The notes under the pieces were generated by a model. That model made no database searches and was not told the origin of the DNA. It was given only the letters and a program-made list of their open reading frames with translations. Below are positions 45,841 through 56,000 of a stretch of DNA of 64,000 bases, piece after piece. Position 1 is the stretch's first letter, and each line of letters opens with the position of its first letter. Made by a program: the position numbers and the translations under genes. The stretch comes from CBDCZY01 sp965224745 (GTDB lineage Bacteria; Pseudomonadota; Gammaproteobacteria; Methylococcales; Methylomonadaceae): NCBI GenBank assembly GCA_965224745.1, contig CBDCZY010000010.1, forward strand, positions 310,001 through 374,000, given 5' to 3'.

Positions 45841-47178
45841 TTAATCGCATATTTGGAACTGAACGGGTTGATCATTCGAATCAGGAGAAAATCGAGCTAA
45901 CGTATTAATCTCCATATCAATTAAATATGGATTATCGCCTTTATTCTGCGTGCAGCATCCAGAACAGTCTGCATCAGAACAGGCATCGTATACAGTTGCT
46001 GTAATTGCGCTATTTCCTTGGCGAATTCTAAGTTCTTTTAATCCTAACAAGCCCCAGTCTTCCAAATGAACAGCTACTATATTATGACTTTTTACCCAGT
46101 CTTCAGTTTGCGTTTCTTCTAACCCATAGAACTGGCCTATATACTCACCACCGCTATAGTCCTCCCATTCCACACTACCTTCCACAGCGTAGGATGTATA
46201 ATGAGTAAAACTTGCAGTATTCCATTCGGTACCGCAGTCATTTCCGGATAAATCAGCCACAATATCAAGGTTCACGCGCCCTATCACGTTATCTAGTTCG
46301 TCATGAAATAACCGGGCTTCGTATTCGCCAATCGCGCTAATACTCTGAAGTTCTATAGTGCCATTCAAAATATCCGTAACAGGCCAACTAACTGCATGGC
46401 TTCCTAGATTGTCACTTCCCTTTGGGTAAATAGCGACCCAATAGCCGATTGTGGTTTGCATCCCTTCCAGCTGAACTAAAATGCTTTCATTTGGTGCATA
46501 GCTGGGTTTTGATACATCGAGAGTGACCTCAGATGACTCTGTTGTGTCCGTTACGATATCCAGATCTACACGCCCAATTACGTTATCTAGTTCGTCATGA
46601 AATAACCGGGCTTCATATTCGCCAATCGCGCTAATACTCTGAAGTTCTATAGCGCCATTCAATATATCCGTAACAGGCCAACTAACTGCAAGGCTTCCTA
46701 GATTGTCACTTCCCTTTGGGTAAATAGCGACCCAATAGCCGATTGGGGTTTGCATCCCTTCCAGCTGAACAAAAATGCTTTCATTTGGAGCATAGCTGGG
46801 TTTTGATACATCGAGAGTGACCTCAGATGACTCTGTTGTGCCCGTTACGATATCCAGATCTACACGCCCAATTACGTTATCTAGTTCGTCATGAAATAAC
46901 CGGGCTTCATATTCGCCAATCGCGCTAATACTCTGAAGTTCTATAGCGCCATTTAATACATCCGTAACAGGCCAACTAACTGCATGGCTTCCTAGATTAT
47001 CACTTCCCTTTGGGTAAATAGCGACCCAATAGCCGATTGTGGTCTGCATCCCTTCCAGCTGAACAAAAATGCTTTCATTTGGAGTGTAGTTAGCTTGTGA
47101 TGTACTAATAGATACCGCATATGAAAAATTGCAAACTATATACAGATACCCAAATAAACAATATTTTAAACATTTCAT
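45841..47178 (-). CDS. secreted protein with three near-identical 98-aa repeats
   Basis: A 445-aa protein with a signal peptide (CLKYCLFGYLYIVCNFSYA). Residues about 25-318 are three tandem repeats of 98 aa, each with YxPNESIFVQLEGMQT, then GYWVAIYPKGSDNLGS and YEARLFHDELDNVIGRV, which looks like a beta-sandwich unit. The C-terminal 130 residues are different and contain eight Cys, six of them within a short stretch (CSDADCSGCC). Repeats differ at only a few residues. The family is unknown to me; an extracellular adhesive or binding role is a guess. No partner gene is adjacent. Confidence 0.72.
   Translation of the reverse strand: MKCLKYCLFGYLYIVCNFSYAVSISTSQANYTPNESIFVQLEGMQTTIGYWVAIYPKGSDNLGSHAVSWPVTDVLNGAIELQSISAIGEYEARLFHDELDNVIGRVDLDIVTGTTESSEVTLDVSKPSYAPNESIFVQLEGMQTPIGYWVAIYPKGSDNLGSLAVSWPVTDILNGAIELQSISAIGEYEARLFHDELDNVIGRVDLDIVTDTTESSEVTLDVSKPSYAPNESILVQLEGMQTTIGYWVAIYPKGSDNLGSHAVSWPVTDILNGTIELQSISAIGEYEARLFHDELDNVIGRVNLDIVADLSGNDCGTEWNTASFTHYTSYAVEGSVEWEDYSGGEYIGQFYGLEETQTEDWVKSHNIVAVHLEDWGLLGLKELRIRQGNSAITATVYDACSDADCSGCCTQNKGDNPYLIDMEINTLARFSPDSNDQPVQFQICD
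46265..47095 (-). repeat. three 294-bp tandem DNA repeats inside the secreted-protein gene
   Basis: The same text recurs at a 294-bp offset (for example ATCGCGCTAATACTCTGAAG at about 46331, 46625 and 46919). Nucleotide identity is very high, including third codon positions, which indicates recent duplication or ongoing gene conversion. Confidence 0.85.
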
Positions 47179-47731
47179 TCTATTTTCCCTGGAGGTGGTT
47201 ATTTGTAACTAGCACATATTTTACAAACTAGAACACATTACGTGCCAATTTGAAATTAATGAACATTATTAACTGTATTTCGAGTAACAGTCAAATCTGC
47301 TGTATGGCTTAATCATGCTGCTTTTTGTTTTTGATAGCCGGTTAGATTAATTCCATCGATAACTTTCACACCTGAAATTATTAGCTAAATGCTTATAGCC
47401 TCTTAAATTCGTGCTGCTTATTTTGAGCCGATCCAATTAATTTGAATGCCGTTGACAAGGGTGGTTATGGGATTGTGGATAGTAATTTAAACGCTCTTTC
47501 ACCGCTTAGGGGAAGAATTTATTGGATGAAAAGGATAACAATCTTGGATGGTGGGGGGAAAGAGGACGCGGTTGATTAAATCGACTTCTAATCAATTTAT
47601 GATGGAGTGGAACATTACTTTTTTTTGGTGAAGCCTAAAATATCGAATAAATTGACCTTCGGTCTATGATAAGTACTGAAGGCCAATTAATAATTCAAAG
47701 ATAAAAAAAACAGTTTTTTTAAAAGTAAAAT
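47179..47731. other. intergenic region with a decayed open-frame tail
   Basis: On the minus strand, 47313-47455 reads DRLKISSTNLRGYKHLANNF, then after a frame change VKVIDGINLTGYQKQKAA and a stop. This resembles a transposase C-terminus but I cannot name the family. The rest has no supported gene. Confidence 0.3.
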
Positions 47732-48535
47732 TTATTTCACTTTCATAGTGCCGCCACGTCCTAAACCACCTTTAACATCTTGTGCCTCGTAATTCTTGGC
47801 TGCTCGGACTAAGCCGTTGTATGCGTCTGCAAAGGCTGCGACTGTTGCTTTTCCTGCCGGGGTATTCGTGAAACCACTTAGACTTCCAGCTTTGCCGCCA
47901 CCAAACATACCCATTGCTGCGCTAAAGTTGTTGGCGGTTGCACTACCTTCGGAAATACCTATTTGGACTGCTGAGCGGATGTCTAAGAGGGTTAGAGTGA
48001 CCACTGTTGCTTTGGTTTCCATTGCTCCAGCTACAGTACCTAAAGTACTGTTAATCAAACCACCCAGGGCGGCGCCTAGTTTACCCGTTGAAGCGTTATC
48101 AATGATAATTTGCGGTTCTAAATAATAGTCTGCGGCTACCCGCTGCCCTTTTTGTTGTTTGGAACCGGCTCGATATTCACCTGAATTACGTTGAATATCG
48201 GTTACCCGAGATAGTCTGCTGTCCGTTCTCAAATTTCCAATCGAGGTGATAATGAAACAATTAGACTGCTGTACTGCCAAGCGAATAAGAGGTTCGATAG
48301 AAGTTACATTCGTTGCGCTTCCAAACTTCCCATACCAGTTTGCAGCGCGCCCATCATCTACAGCTAATGTTCCGAGGGGAGCATCACATCTTTCCATGGA
48401 TGCATTAGCATCGATGCTTTTCCCGCCTCCCGCTGAACCTGATAGCGTGGTTCCGCCTCTACCGCTTTGTACACAACCTGAAATAATAATTGAGAGTAAA
48501 AGCATAATAAAACCCGGTAACTTATATTCGCTCAT
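47732..48535 (-). CDS. CsgG-like lipoprotein
   Basis: A 267-aa protein with lipobox ISGC (lipidated Cys21). The body resembles the CsgG/curli-assembly-like domain: a nucleotide-binding-like beta-alpha fold with RLAVQQSNCFIITS, ADYYLEPQIII, a glycine-rich membrane-like segment (LGAALGGLINSTLGTVAGAM) and VTLTLLDIRSAVQIGISEGS. CsgG-family proteins form outer-membrane pores for export of amyloid subunits or are related periplasmic lipoproteins. No curli subunit gene is visible here. It is divergent from the Sel1 lipoprotein gene. Confidence 0.72.
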   Translation of the reverse strand: MSEYKLPGFIMLLLSIIISGCVQSGRGGTTLSGSAGGGKSIDANASMERCDAPLGTLAVDDGRAANWYGKFGSATNVTSIEPLIRLAVQQSNCFIITSIGNLRTDSRLSRVTDIQRNSGEYRAGSKQQKGQRVAADYYLEPQIIIDNASTGKLGAALGGLINSTLGTVAGAMETKATVVTLTLLDIRSAVQIGISEGSATANNFSAAMGMFGGGKAGSLSGFTNTPAGKATVAAFADAYNGLVRAAKNYEAQDVKGGLGRGGTMKVK

Positions 48536-48658
48536 GGTATGAGTTCTCCTGTGTTGTTGACAAACTTACCCGTTTATTGGATTATTCACTAGAAACCAGG
48601 GTAAGTGAAATCAATGATACACCAAAATCCAATGACATTAATAGTAAGGGTTATCGGT

Positions 48659-49264
48659 ATGAAACATAGAACAATTTACATTCTACTTCCTGTGCTGTTT
48701 ACTTTCATTTTTACTGGGTGCAGTCGGCAACCAGCCCGACCAAAAACCATGAGGGTTTGTGATTCCAGCGGCTGTTCCAATCAACCAACGAATACCGCAT
48801 CCTTTGATCCAGAGACGGCTGTTCCTTCAGATGATCCCGAGGGCAAAATTCCTGCGTTAGAAGAAATGGCTCGCAAAGACCCGAAAGCAGCATTTGATCT
48901 TGGACTTAGGTTTTTTCGCGGCGATGGAGTTCGACAAGATAGTTACCGCGCTTTACAGTGGATGCGGGATGCGGCCGAAAGAGGGGAGTTAGAGGCCCAA
49001 AAAGCAGTTGGAAGGCTGTATTTAACTGGTCTAGAAGAAATGGGGCCAGATTCGCGCGAAGCTCAAAAATGGCTAACTATTGCTGCTGGCAGGGGAGATA
49101 AAGAAGCCAGCAAATTACTCAAGGAGGCTGAAGCCGCACGTAAGCAAGATGATTATGCCTATAACGTATGGAGAAACCACCGGCGATCATTGTTTTACAA
49201 TAGGTGGTATCACGGCTACAACTACTATTGGAGATGGGGAAATCGCGGATGGTATATGTACTAG
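48659..49264 (+). CDS. lipoprotein with Sel1-type repeats
   Basis: A 201-aa protein; I choose the ATG at 48659 because it gives a clean lipoprotein signal (MKHRTIYILLPVLFTFIFTGC). Two Sel1-like helical repeats follow (AAFDLGLRFFRGDGVRQDSY, QKAVGRLYLTGLEEMGPDS) and the C-terminus is unusually rich in Tyr, Trp, Arg and Gly. Sel1 proteins serve as adaptors. The TAG stop is part of the CTAG at which an IS630-family element has inserted; the protein sequence is unaltered. Confidence 0.75.
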   Translation: MKHRTIYILLPVLFTFIFTGCSRQPARPKTMRVCDSSGCSNQPTNTASFDPETAVPSDDPEGKIPALEEMARKDPKAAFDLGLRFFRGDGVRQDSYRALQWMRDAAERGELEAQKAVGRLYLTGLEEMGPDSREAQKWLTIAAGRGDKEASKLLKEAEAARKQDDYAYNVWRNHRRSLFYNRWYHGYNYYWRWGNRGWYMY

Positions 49265-49271
49265 TACTCCA

Positions 49272-49895
49272 TCAACATTGTATTGATGGATAGAGTGATT
49301 TCAGTTTTATTCTGGCATCCTCAGTCGTAAATCGCCAGTTCACACCAACAGCTTTTTGATTGCGTTGTTCTTGCCATGCGTTTATTTCAGTTCGTAATGT
49401 GTCTTGGTCAGGTATTCTTCGATTCAGGCACTGGCGACTTAACACCCCGATCTCGATCTCCGCCATATCCAGCCAACTGCCATGCTTCGGCGTATAATGA
49501 AGCTCCAGTCTTTCAGCAATGCGTTTTGCTTCTTCTGGTTCAAACGCGTCATATAATGAACTCAACTTATGCGTATTTAAATTATCCATCACCAGAACAA
49601 TTTTCTTGTCCGGAAAATACTGATCAACCAATTCTTTGATTAAATGCGCCCAGTCTATTTTAGTATGTCGATCGGTTACGTTGACATGTCGCCATCCAAT
49701 CAGTGGGGCAAACAGCATGAACAGATTACTCACGCCATTGCGTTCATATTCAAAATCAAATATTTCAGGTTCTCCTGGACGCATCGGCAAGGGAATGCGC
49801 GTTTCCTTGGTCTGTTGTTTACTGGTTTCATCCATACAGATGAGGACTTCATCTTCTGTAAAAGTACGTTGATAAACCGTTAAGATATCCTCCAT
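49272..49895 (-). CDS. IS630-family transposase, catalytic part
   Basis: A 207-aa frame with the DDE domain: VLICMDETSKQQ, KIVLVMDNLNTHKLSSLYDA and YTPKHGSWLDMAEIEIGVL carry the three acidic residues. It is reached from the upstream frame by a -1 shift in an A7 run near 49965; the intervening text (ALKPWLKECWCIPPKANADF) is coding-like. Programmed frameshifting or a mutation are both possible. Confidence 0.88.
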   Translation of the reverse strand: MEDILTVYQRTFTEDEVLICMDETSKQQTKETRIPLPMRPGEPEIFDFEYERNGVSNLFMLFAPLIGWRHVNVTDRHTKIDWAHLIKELVDQYFPDKKIVLVMDNLNTHKLSSLYDAFEPEEAKRIAERLELHYTPKHGSWLDMAEIEIGVLSRQCLNRRIPDQDTLRTEINAWQEQRNQKAVGVNWRFTTEDARIKLKSLYPSIQC

Positions 49896-49945
49896 CGCAC
49901 AGACAAAATCAGCATTGGCTTTGGGCGGAATGCACCAGCATTCTT

Positions 49946-50407
49946 TTAACCAAGGTTTAAGGGCGTTTTTTTGAGTGTTTTTCGAACGGTTTCGCCCGAT
50001 ATCGAGTCGACTATTTTACATTCAACCAATCGATCCGCTAATAAGCTTAAGGTCCAATTATTATATCCCTCAGGGGCGGATGAACAGGCTGTTGCTACTA
50101 AAAACGCTTCCGCTTCGCCATCCAGCTTTTTGGCGCGTCGTCGTGTCTGGATTTTGGGATTGAGGGCACACTCTATTCCTTCTTCAACAAAGCGCTTTCG
50201 TACACGCTGTACTGTCAGATGACTGATGTGTAACGCATTGGCGATCTTTGCATCGGTTAATGAAGCCTTTGAAATCGCTTCGTCCGCATGAAGCAGTATT
50301 TGGGCATGGGTTATTTTGCGGGCGGCGGTTTTTCCCTTTGAGATGAGGTGCTTTAAATCCTCGCGTTCATCGTTCGGTAGTTTAATTCGGTATTTCTTGG
50401 ATAGCAT
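49946..50407 (-). CDS. IS630-family transposase, DNA-binding part
   Basis: A 153-aa frame holding the N-terminal helix-turn-helix domain (ISHLTVQRVRKRFVEEGIEC, then SGETVRKTLKKTP). It ends shortly after a run of seven A, where a -1 shift would join it to the catalytic frame. Confidence 0.85.
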   Translation of the reverse strand: MLSKKYRIKLPNDEREDLKHLISKGKTAARKITHAQILLHADEAISKASLTDAKIANALHISHLTVQRVRKRFVEEGIECALNPKIQTRRRAKKLDGEAEAFLVATACSSAPEGYNNWTLSLLADRLVECKIVDSISGETVRKTLKKTPLNLG

Positions 50408-50705
50408 GGTTTAATCCTAAATATCATATTCTTGGTATCGATACTTAAGATATTACATTAAATACGTATCAGAACAAAATTGTTGGAGTACTAGTATAGC
50501 CTTTGGTTGGTTCAGCTTCTTAATTTGAAAGTGAAGGTTTAGAAAAAAAACTTATTTGCATTGAAAAATTTCTACAATATAAAAAAATACATTTTCTATG
50601 CATTTTTGAATAACCATGATCCTCAAAATATGATCCGAAGTGATATTTAAGTCTAGCGCGTTACTCATTCAAAAATGGATAGCTAGATGCTTTCTTAGGA
50701 AAAAA

Positions 50706-51752
50706 CTAAGGAACGTAACAAACGAAACTACCTTTTACAGATGAATTGATTTCCCCCACTTCAAAAGCCGTTTCGCCGAGATCCATAAGCATTTCTAGAC
50801 TTGGTTTCAGGTTTTCTGGCGATACACAGACAATCATGCCAATGCCGCAATTGAAGGTTCGGAGCATTTCTTGTTGATCGACATTGCCTTGTTGTTGCAG
50901 CCATTGAAAAATAGCGGGCCATTTCCACGATGATAAGTCGATGTTGGCTTGCAAGCCTTGGGGTAATATTCTTGGCAGATTTTCGGTCAGTCCGCCACCC
51001 GTGATATGAGCTAAGCCTTTAATGGGAAAGTTTTCCATGAGTGTTAACAAAGATTTAACATAAATACGGGTTGGTTCTAGTAGAACTTCGCCGAGAGTTT
51101 TTGAGCCGAACGGCTGATCCAGAGGTGTTGATGTAAGGTTTAGTATTTGTCGAATCAGTGAAAAACCATTTGAGTGGGGGCCAGATGAAGTTAAAGCGAT
51201 TAATTTATCTCCTGCCTTAATAGCTGATCCATCGAGAATTTTGTTTTTTTCTACGATGCCGACTGCAAAGCCCGCTAAATCGTAATCATTGGTTGAGTAT
51301 ATTCCCGGCATTTCAGCGGTTTCGCCCCCAACTAATGCTGCGCCAGCCAACAGGCAACCTTCGCTAATCCCTTTTACAATCTGCGTTGCAACTTCAACAT
51401 CTAATGCGCTGGTGGCAAAATAATCCAGAAAATAGAGGGGTTCGGCGCCTTGAACGATGATGTCGTTGACACACATTGCAACTAAATCGATACCAATCGT
51501 ATCGTGTTTACCCATTTCGATAGCGAGTTTCAGCTTGGTGCCAACGCCATCAGTGCTAGAGACCAAGATGGGTTGTTGGTAGCGATTCAGGGGTAATTCA
51601 AATAAAGCGCCAAAGCCTCCTAATCCGGCCATTACGCCTGGTCGATGGGTACGAGCAGCGAGAGGTTTAATACGCTCCACTAATTCATTGCCTGCATGAA
51701 TATTGACGCCGGAGTTTTTATAATTTAAATTGATGCGCTTTTCGTTTTCCAA
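50706..51752 (-). CDS. purM: phosphoribosylformylglycinamidine cyclo-ligase
   Basis: A 348-aa AIR synthetase, the ATP-dependent fifth step of purine synthesis. Conserved blocks are NYKNSGVNIHAGNELVERIK, LVSSTDGVGTKLKLA, VGGETAEMPGIY and GPHSNGFSLIR. Length is standard. A purN gene often follows purM, but here an IS630-family element and a lipoprotein gene lie beyond its 3' end. It is divergent from the DUF2066 gene, as in many Gammaproteobacteria. Confidence 0.97.
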   Translation of the reverse strand: MENEKRINLNYKNSGVNIHAGNELVERIKPLAARTHRPGVMAGLGGFGALFELPLNRYQQPILVSSTDGVGTKLKLAIEMGKHDTIGIDLVAMCVNDIIVQGAEPLYFLDYFATSALDVEVATQIVKGISEGCLLAGAALVGGETAEMPGIYSTNDYDLAGFAVGIVEKNKILDGSAIKAGDKLIALTSSGPHSNGFSLIRQILNLTSTPLDQPFGSKTLGEVLLEPTRIYVKSLLTLMENFPIKGLAHITGGGLTENLPRILPQGLQANIDLSSWKWPAIFQWLQQQGNVDQQEMLRTFNCGIGMIVCVSPENLKPSLEMLMDLGETAFEVGEINSSVKGSFVCYVP

Positions 51753-51925
51753 TGTTTTTTTCCGATCAGTGTAAAATAGGACAAAAATATAAATGATAGA
51801 GTCGAGAATTTGCTGTCCACCTCTTCTTAATCCATGCCGTTTACTATACTAACTAAGTTTGAACCACAATAATGATGAAGAGCTGGCTACATTGTGCGTG
51901 GACTCTATTTTACAGAAGATTAGTC

Positions 51926-52996
51926 ATGTATGAAGTTATAAACAAATTTTTATTAATTTACATTTTAAGTATATTGTGCACGCCAACATATGCAGATGAG
52001 ACGGGTAGTCTTTATCAAGTAGACGTAATGGTCTCTGGTCAGAGTAACAAAGATAAAAGCCTGGCCTTCAGGGATGGGTTAAAAAAAGTTTTTAAGAGAA
52101 TATTGGTAGAGCCAAATGGATTAGCTAACAAGACAGTTCAAGCAGCCGTTAATAAAGCGTCTCAATTTGTTATCAAATATGACTTTCTTACGACTGTAAA
52201 AAACAAAGATGATATGAAGACCGCAATCAAGTTGCGGGTGCATTTTAATGATAAATCCCTGCTTGATTTTATTCGTCCCAGTCGTCTTACCATTTGGGAT
52301 CAAGCGAGGCCGGAAACTTTACTATGGTTAGTGGTTGAAGAAAAAGGCAAAAAACCAACTATTTATAGTAATGACATCATGCCAGAAATTGGCTTGTCTT
52401 TTAAAAAAGCAGCGGCAGAAAAAGCCTTGAGGATTTTATTTCCATTGTTGGACCTGGAAGACGAGAGAATTATCTCTATAAATAAAATTCGTAAATTTGA
52501 TCAGTTTGCTATGTACCAAGCTTCAGAACGTTATATGGCTGATACCATTATTGCCGGCGTTTTAAATGAGTACACCAATTGTTGGCGAGCAACTTGGTTT
52601 TTTTATGTGGATGATCAATCAAGTCAAACCAAAACCAATTGCTCAGACCTCCAGTCTGTGGTGAATGTTGGGGTGAATATGTCTTTTGAAAAACTAGCGC
52701 TGATGAACGGGGAAAAGCTAAAAAGTAATCAACAGCATGACATTACACTCAAGGTCTCAAGGGTTAATGGTGTTGAAGATATGACGCGCTTGATTAATTA
52801 TTTGAGATCGGTTCCTATCGTTAGACAAGCCGAATGGTTGAAAGTAGAGGATGTTTACGTTTTTTATGCGTTAAAGTATATCGGTAGTCCGCAAGATCTT
52901 GATGATATGTTAGCTTTGGGTCGAGTTGTAGTTCCCTTGGTTACTAACAATCCAACATCCGGCCAGCTTGAGTATCGGCTGTTACATAAAAAGTAA
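51926..52996 (+). CDS. DUF2066 exported protein
   Basis: I prefer the ATG at 51926, which starts a signal peptide (MYEVINKFLLIYILSILCTP); an earlier ATG at 51872 would put an 18-residue extension before it. The mature 330 residues match DUF2066 (LYQVDVMVSGQSNKDKSLAF, RDGLKKVFKRILV, then LWLVVEEKGKKPTI). Function unknown. It is divergent from purM, a conserved neighbourhood that usually also includes hda; here hda is 12 kb away. Confidence 0.85.
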   Translation: MYEVINKFLLIYILSILCTPTYADETGSLYQVDVMVSGQSNKDKSLAFRDGLKKVFKRILVEPNGLANKTVQAAVNKASQFVIKYDFLTTVKNKDDMKTAIKLRVHFNDKSLLDFIRPSRLTIWDQARPETLLWLVVEEKGKKPTIYSNDIMPEIGLSFKKAAAEKALRILFPLLDLEDERIISINKIRKFDQFAMYQASERYMADTIIAGVLNEYTNCWRATWFFYVDDQSSQTKTNCSDLQSVVNVGVNMSFEKLALMNGEKLKSNQQHDITLKVSRVNGVEDMTRLINYLRSVPIVRQAEWLKVEDVYVFYALKYIGSPQDLDDMLALGRVVVPLVTNNPTSGQLEYRLLHKK

Positions 52997-53035
52997 ATTA
53001 AATGACACAATAAACGCCTCTACATTTGCACAAAA

Positions 53036-56000
53036 TCAATGTAATTTTGAAGAGCCATCGACCCAGCGGTTTTTGAATTCATCCATCGGCATCGGGAGCC
53101 CATAAAAAAAGCCTTGAAATTTTTTGCAGCCTTTATTTTGCAGAAATTCGAATTGTTCCTTTTTCTCAACTCCTTCGGCGATGACGTCCAGCTTCATATG
53201 GTTGGCCATGGATAAAATGGTTTCAACAATGATGGCATCATTTGGATCTGTATGAATATCGGCAATAAAGCTGCGATCAATTTTTATTTGGGTAACTGGC
53301 AATTGTTTTAAGTAGGCTAAGGATGAATAACCGGTGCCGAAATCGTCAATTGAAAGATTAATGCCGATCGAATTCAATTCCAGCATTTTTTTGACAGTGT
53401 TTTCTATATTTTCTAGCATCAGTGATTCGGTGATTTCTAACCTTAACTGGCTCGCATCTATACCGTTCCGGTTTATTGATTCCGTAATTTGGGAAACGAA
53501 TGCGGGGTGGTGGAACTGTTTGGGACTAACATTTACAGCAAGATAGGGTAGGTTAAAGTTAGTATCGTTCCATGCTTTGATTTGCTGACAAGCATGCTCA
53601 ATAATCCATTCACCAATGGGAAGAATAAGCCCTGATTCTTCGGCGATCGGAATAAAATCCGTAGGTTTTAATAGGCCTTTCTTAGGATGTTGCCAGCGTA
53701 CTAATGTTTCAGCACTTAATAAATCCGATGCTCCATTGACTTGTGCTTGAAAATACAATTGAAAGTGATCTTTTTCTAATGCCAGCTTCAAATCCTCTTC
53801 TATATCCAACCGTTCTTTCAAGGTGACTTGCATGTCTGGTTGAAAAAAACAGATTGTATTACGTCCTTGTTCTTTTGCCTTGTACATGGCCGTATCAGCC
53901 TGCTTAAGAAATTCTTGGGCTTTCACATTACCAGAAGGGAATATTGTTACCCCTATGCTCGGAGTAATATGATGGATGTGTTCTCCAAGCTTAAATTCTT
54001 TTCTTAAGGTTGTCAGGATTTTATTGCCGACAGCTAAAGAATGATCCGTGGCTTGGATTTTGTCGGTGAAGTTACCTGGCAGTAATGCAATAAATTCATC
54101 GCCACTCAAACGAGCGGCAGTATCTTCTTTGCGAAGTGATCTTTTGATACGACGACCTACTTGTTTCAATAACTCGTCTCCAATGTGGTGGCCCAAGGTA
54201 TCGTTCAGTTTTTTAAAGTGATCCAAATCCATGAAGAGCAATGCACCAAAAAATTTGTGGCGTTTAGAGAAAGATAATGCTTTTTCTAGACGGCTGATCA
54301 AGAGGCGGCGGTTTGGTAAATTAGTTAAAGGGTCATAATAGGCAAGTTGTTTGATTTTTGACTCAACTGATTTTTGTTGAGTAATATCAGAAAAAATGAT
54401 TACAAAATGGCTGGTCCGATTCTCTCGGTCGTTAACTGCTGTATGCTGCTGTCTTACTGGAAAGGTGCTGCCATCTTTATGTTTATTGAGGGATTCGTTC
54501 TCTAAGCGGCTGCTTTTGCTGAGTTTTTTCCAGAAAGCATTGTCATATCGATCGCCATCTTTATCAGCTTTAAAAATGTTGGGGTTTTTTCCGATAATCT
54601 CCTTGGGAGATAACCCGGTTATTCTAAAAAACGCTTCATTAACGCGTAAAATTTTGGCATTGTGATCAGTTATGACGATGGCGTCGTTGGTTTGAAAAGT
54701 GATAGCAGCCAGTCTAATTTCTTGTTCTAATTGTTTCTTTTCTATCGCTAGCGCTGCTAGTTCCGTTAAATTGCATGCCCAAATTATTTCCCTGTGTGAT
54801 GGTGTTGCTTCATCCTGGTAATAGATATCCATAACACCTAATAATTTTTGTTGAGAAGAAATAATCGGTTCTGACCAGCAGGCGTTTATGCCTTGTTGCA
54901 TGGCAACACCTCGTAACAATTTTCCAAAGGGGTGTGTGGATAGGTTGTCAATAATGACTCTTTTACGTGTGGCTGCCGCTGTACCGGTTGAGCCAGCGCC
55001 GTATTCGACGGGCAGGCTATTAATTTTATCTGTGAAACTACTCGGGCAATCGGGTGCAATGATGGATGTAAATGTTTTGCCTCCACCGTCAAGTAAAGCG
55101 ATGATACACGTTGTTTCACGAAACATGTGTTTGTTGGCATTATCAACGATTAGCTTCAATACATTTTCAAGTGAAGCACCCGTTGCTAACTGCTCGAGTA
55201 CTTCAGCGCGGACGGTTCTCTCAGTCAATGATTGATGAGATTCTGTAATGTCATGGGCGATACCCTCAATACTGGTGATTTCATTCGTTTGTTCGTCAAG
55301 CAATGGGGTTTCGGATAATTCCAATGTTTGTAGCTCGCCCTCCTTATTTTGTAGTTCTAAGCTAAATGCAGTATTGTTTTGATTAGCCAATGCTGTTTCC
55401 TCAGATAAACCCACTGGGGTATGGCATACTGCTTTTTTAAAGGGTTGATGAGCTGCAATAAACGCATCGGGATTGAAGCCCAGTACAGATTTTATAGAAG
55501 GGCTGACATAAGTCATCTTTCGTTGGTTATCTAAAATATAGAAGAAATAATTATCCTGCAGATTTTCAATCAGACGTTGATATTTGTTCCGCTCATTCAG
55601 TAGCCTTTTTTCTCTTTGCGCAACATCCCTCTGTAACTGAATTTGTTTTGTTAGTTCACGATTTATGACTTGAGTTCTTTCTAATACCTTTTCTTCTAGC
55701 GTTTCGTTGCTTTCTAAGAGTGCTAATTTGGTAGAAGTTAAATCTTGGACGCTGGATTTTAATGATCTATTCAGGTTTGTCATTTTTGCAACGATAAATA
55801 AAGCCGACAAAAAAGCAAGTGCGATGAGTGTTACAAATTTATTCACATATTTTGCAAGTACATCACGCCACCCAAATTTTGTTGGGGTGTTAAAAGGTGC
55901 TACTTCAAGTCGTTTTAGTAGGTTTAGAACGGGTTGATAATTTTGCGGTACATCCCAGGTGTACCCTTCACCGTTTTCAGTCACTATAAAACCTTGTTTG

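Larger units (their letters stand above)
49264..50491 (-). mobile_element. IS630-family element
   Basis: The ends GTACTCCA...TGGAGTAC are inverted repeats (longer, imperfect: TACTCCATCAACATTG and TACTCCAACAATTTTG). It is flanked by CTAG on both sides (49261-49264 and 50491-50494), consistent with IS630 insertion into CTAG and duplication of TA. The transposase is in two overlapping frames. Confidence 0.9.

Noticed and set aside
46265..47095. The 294-bp periodic repeats as a CRISPR-like array
   Set aside because: The repeats are coding, far too long, and have no variable spacers.
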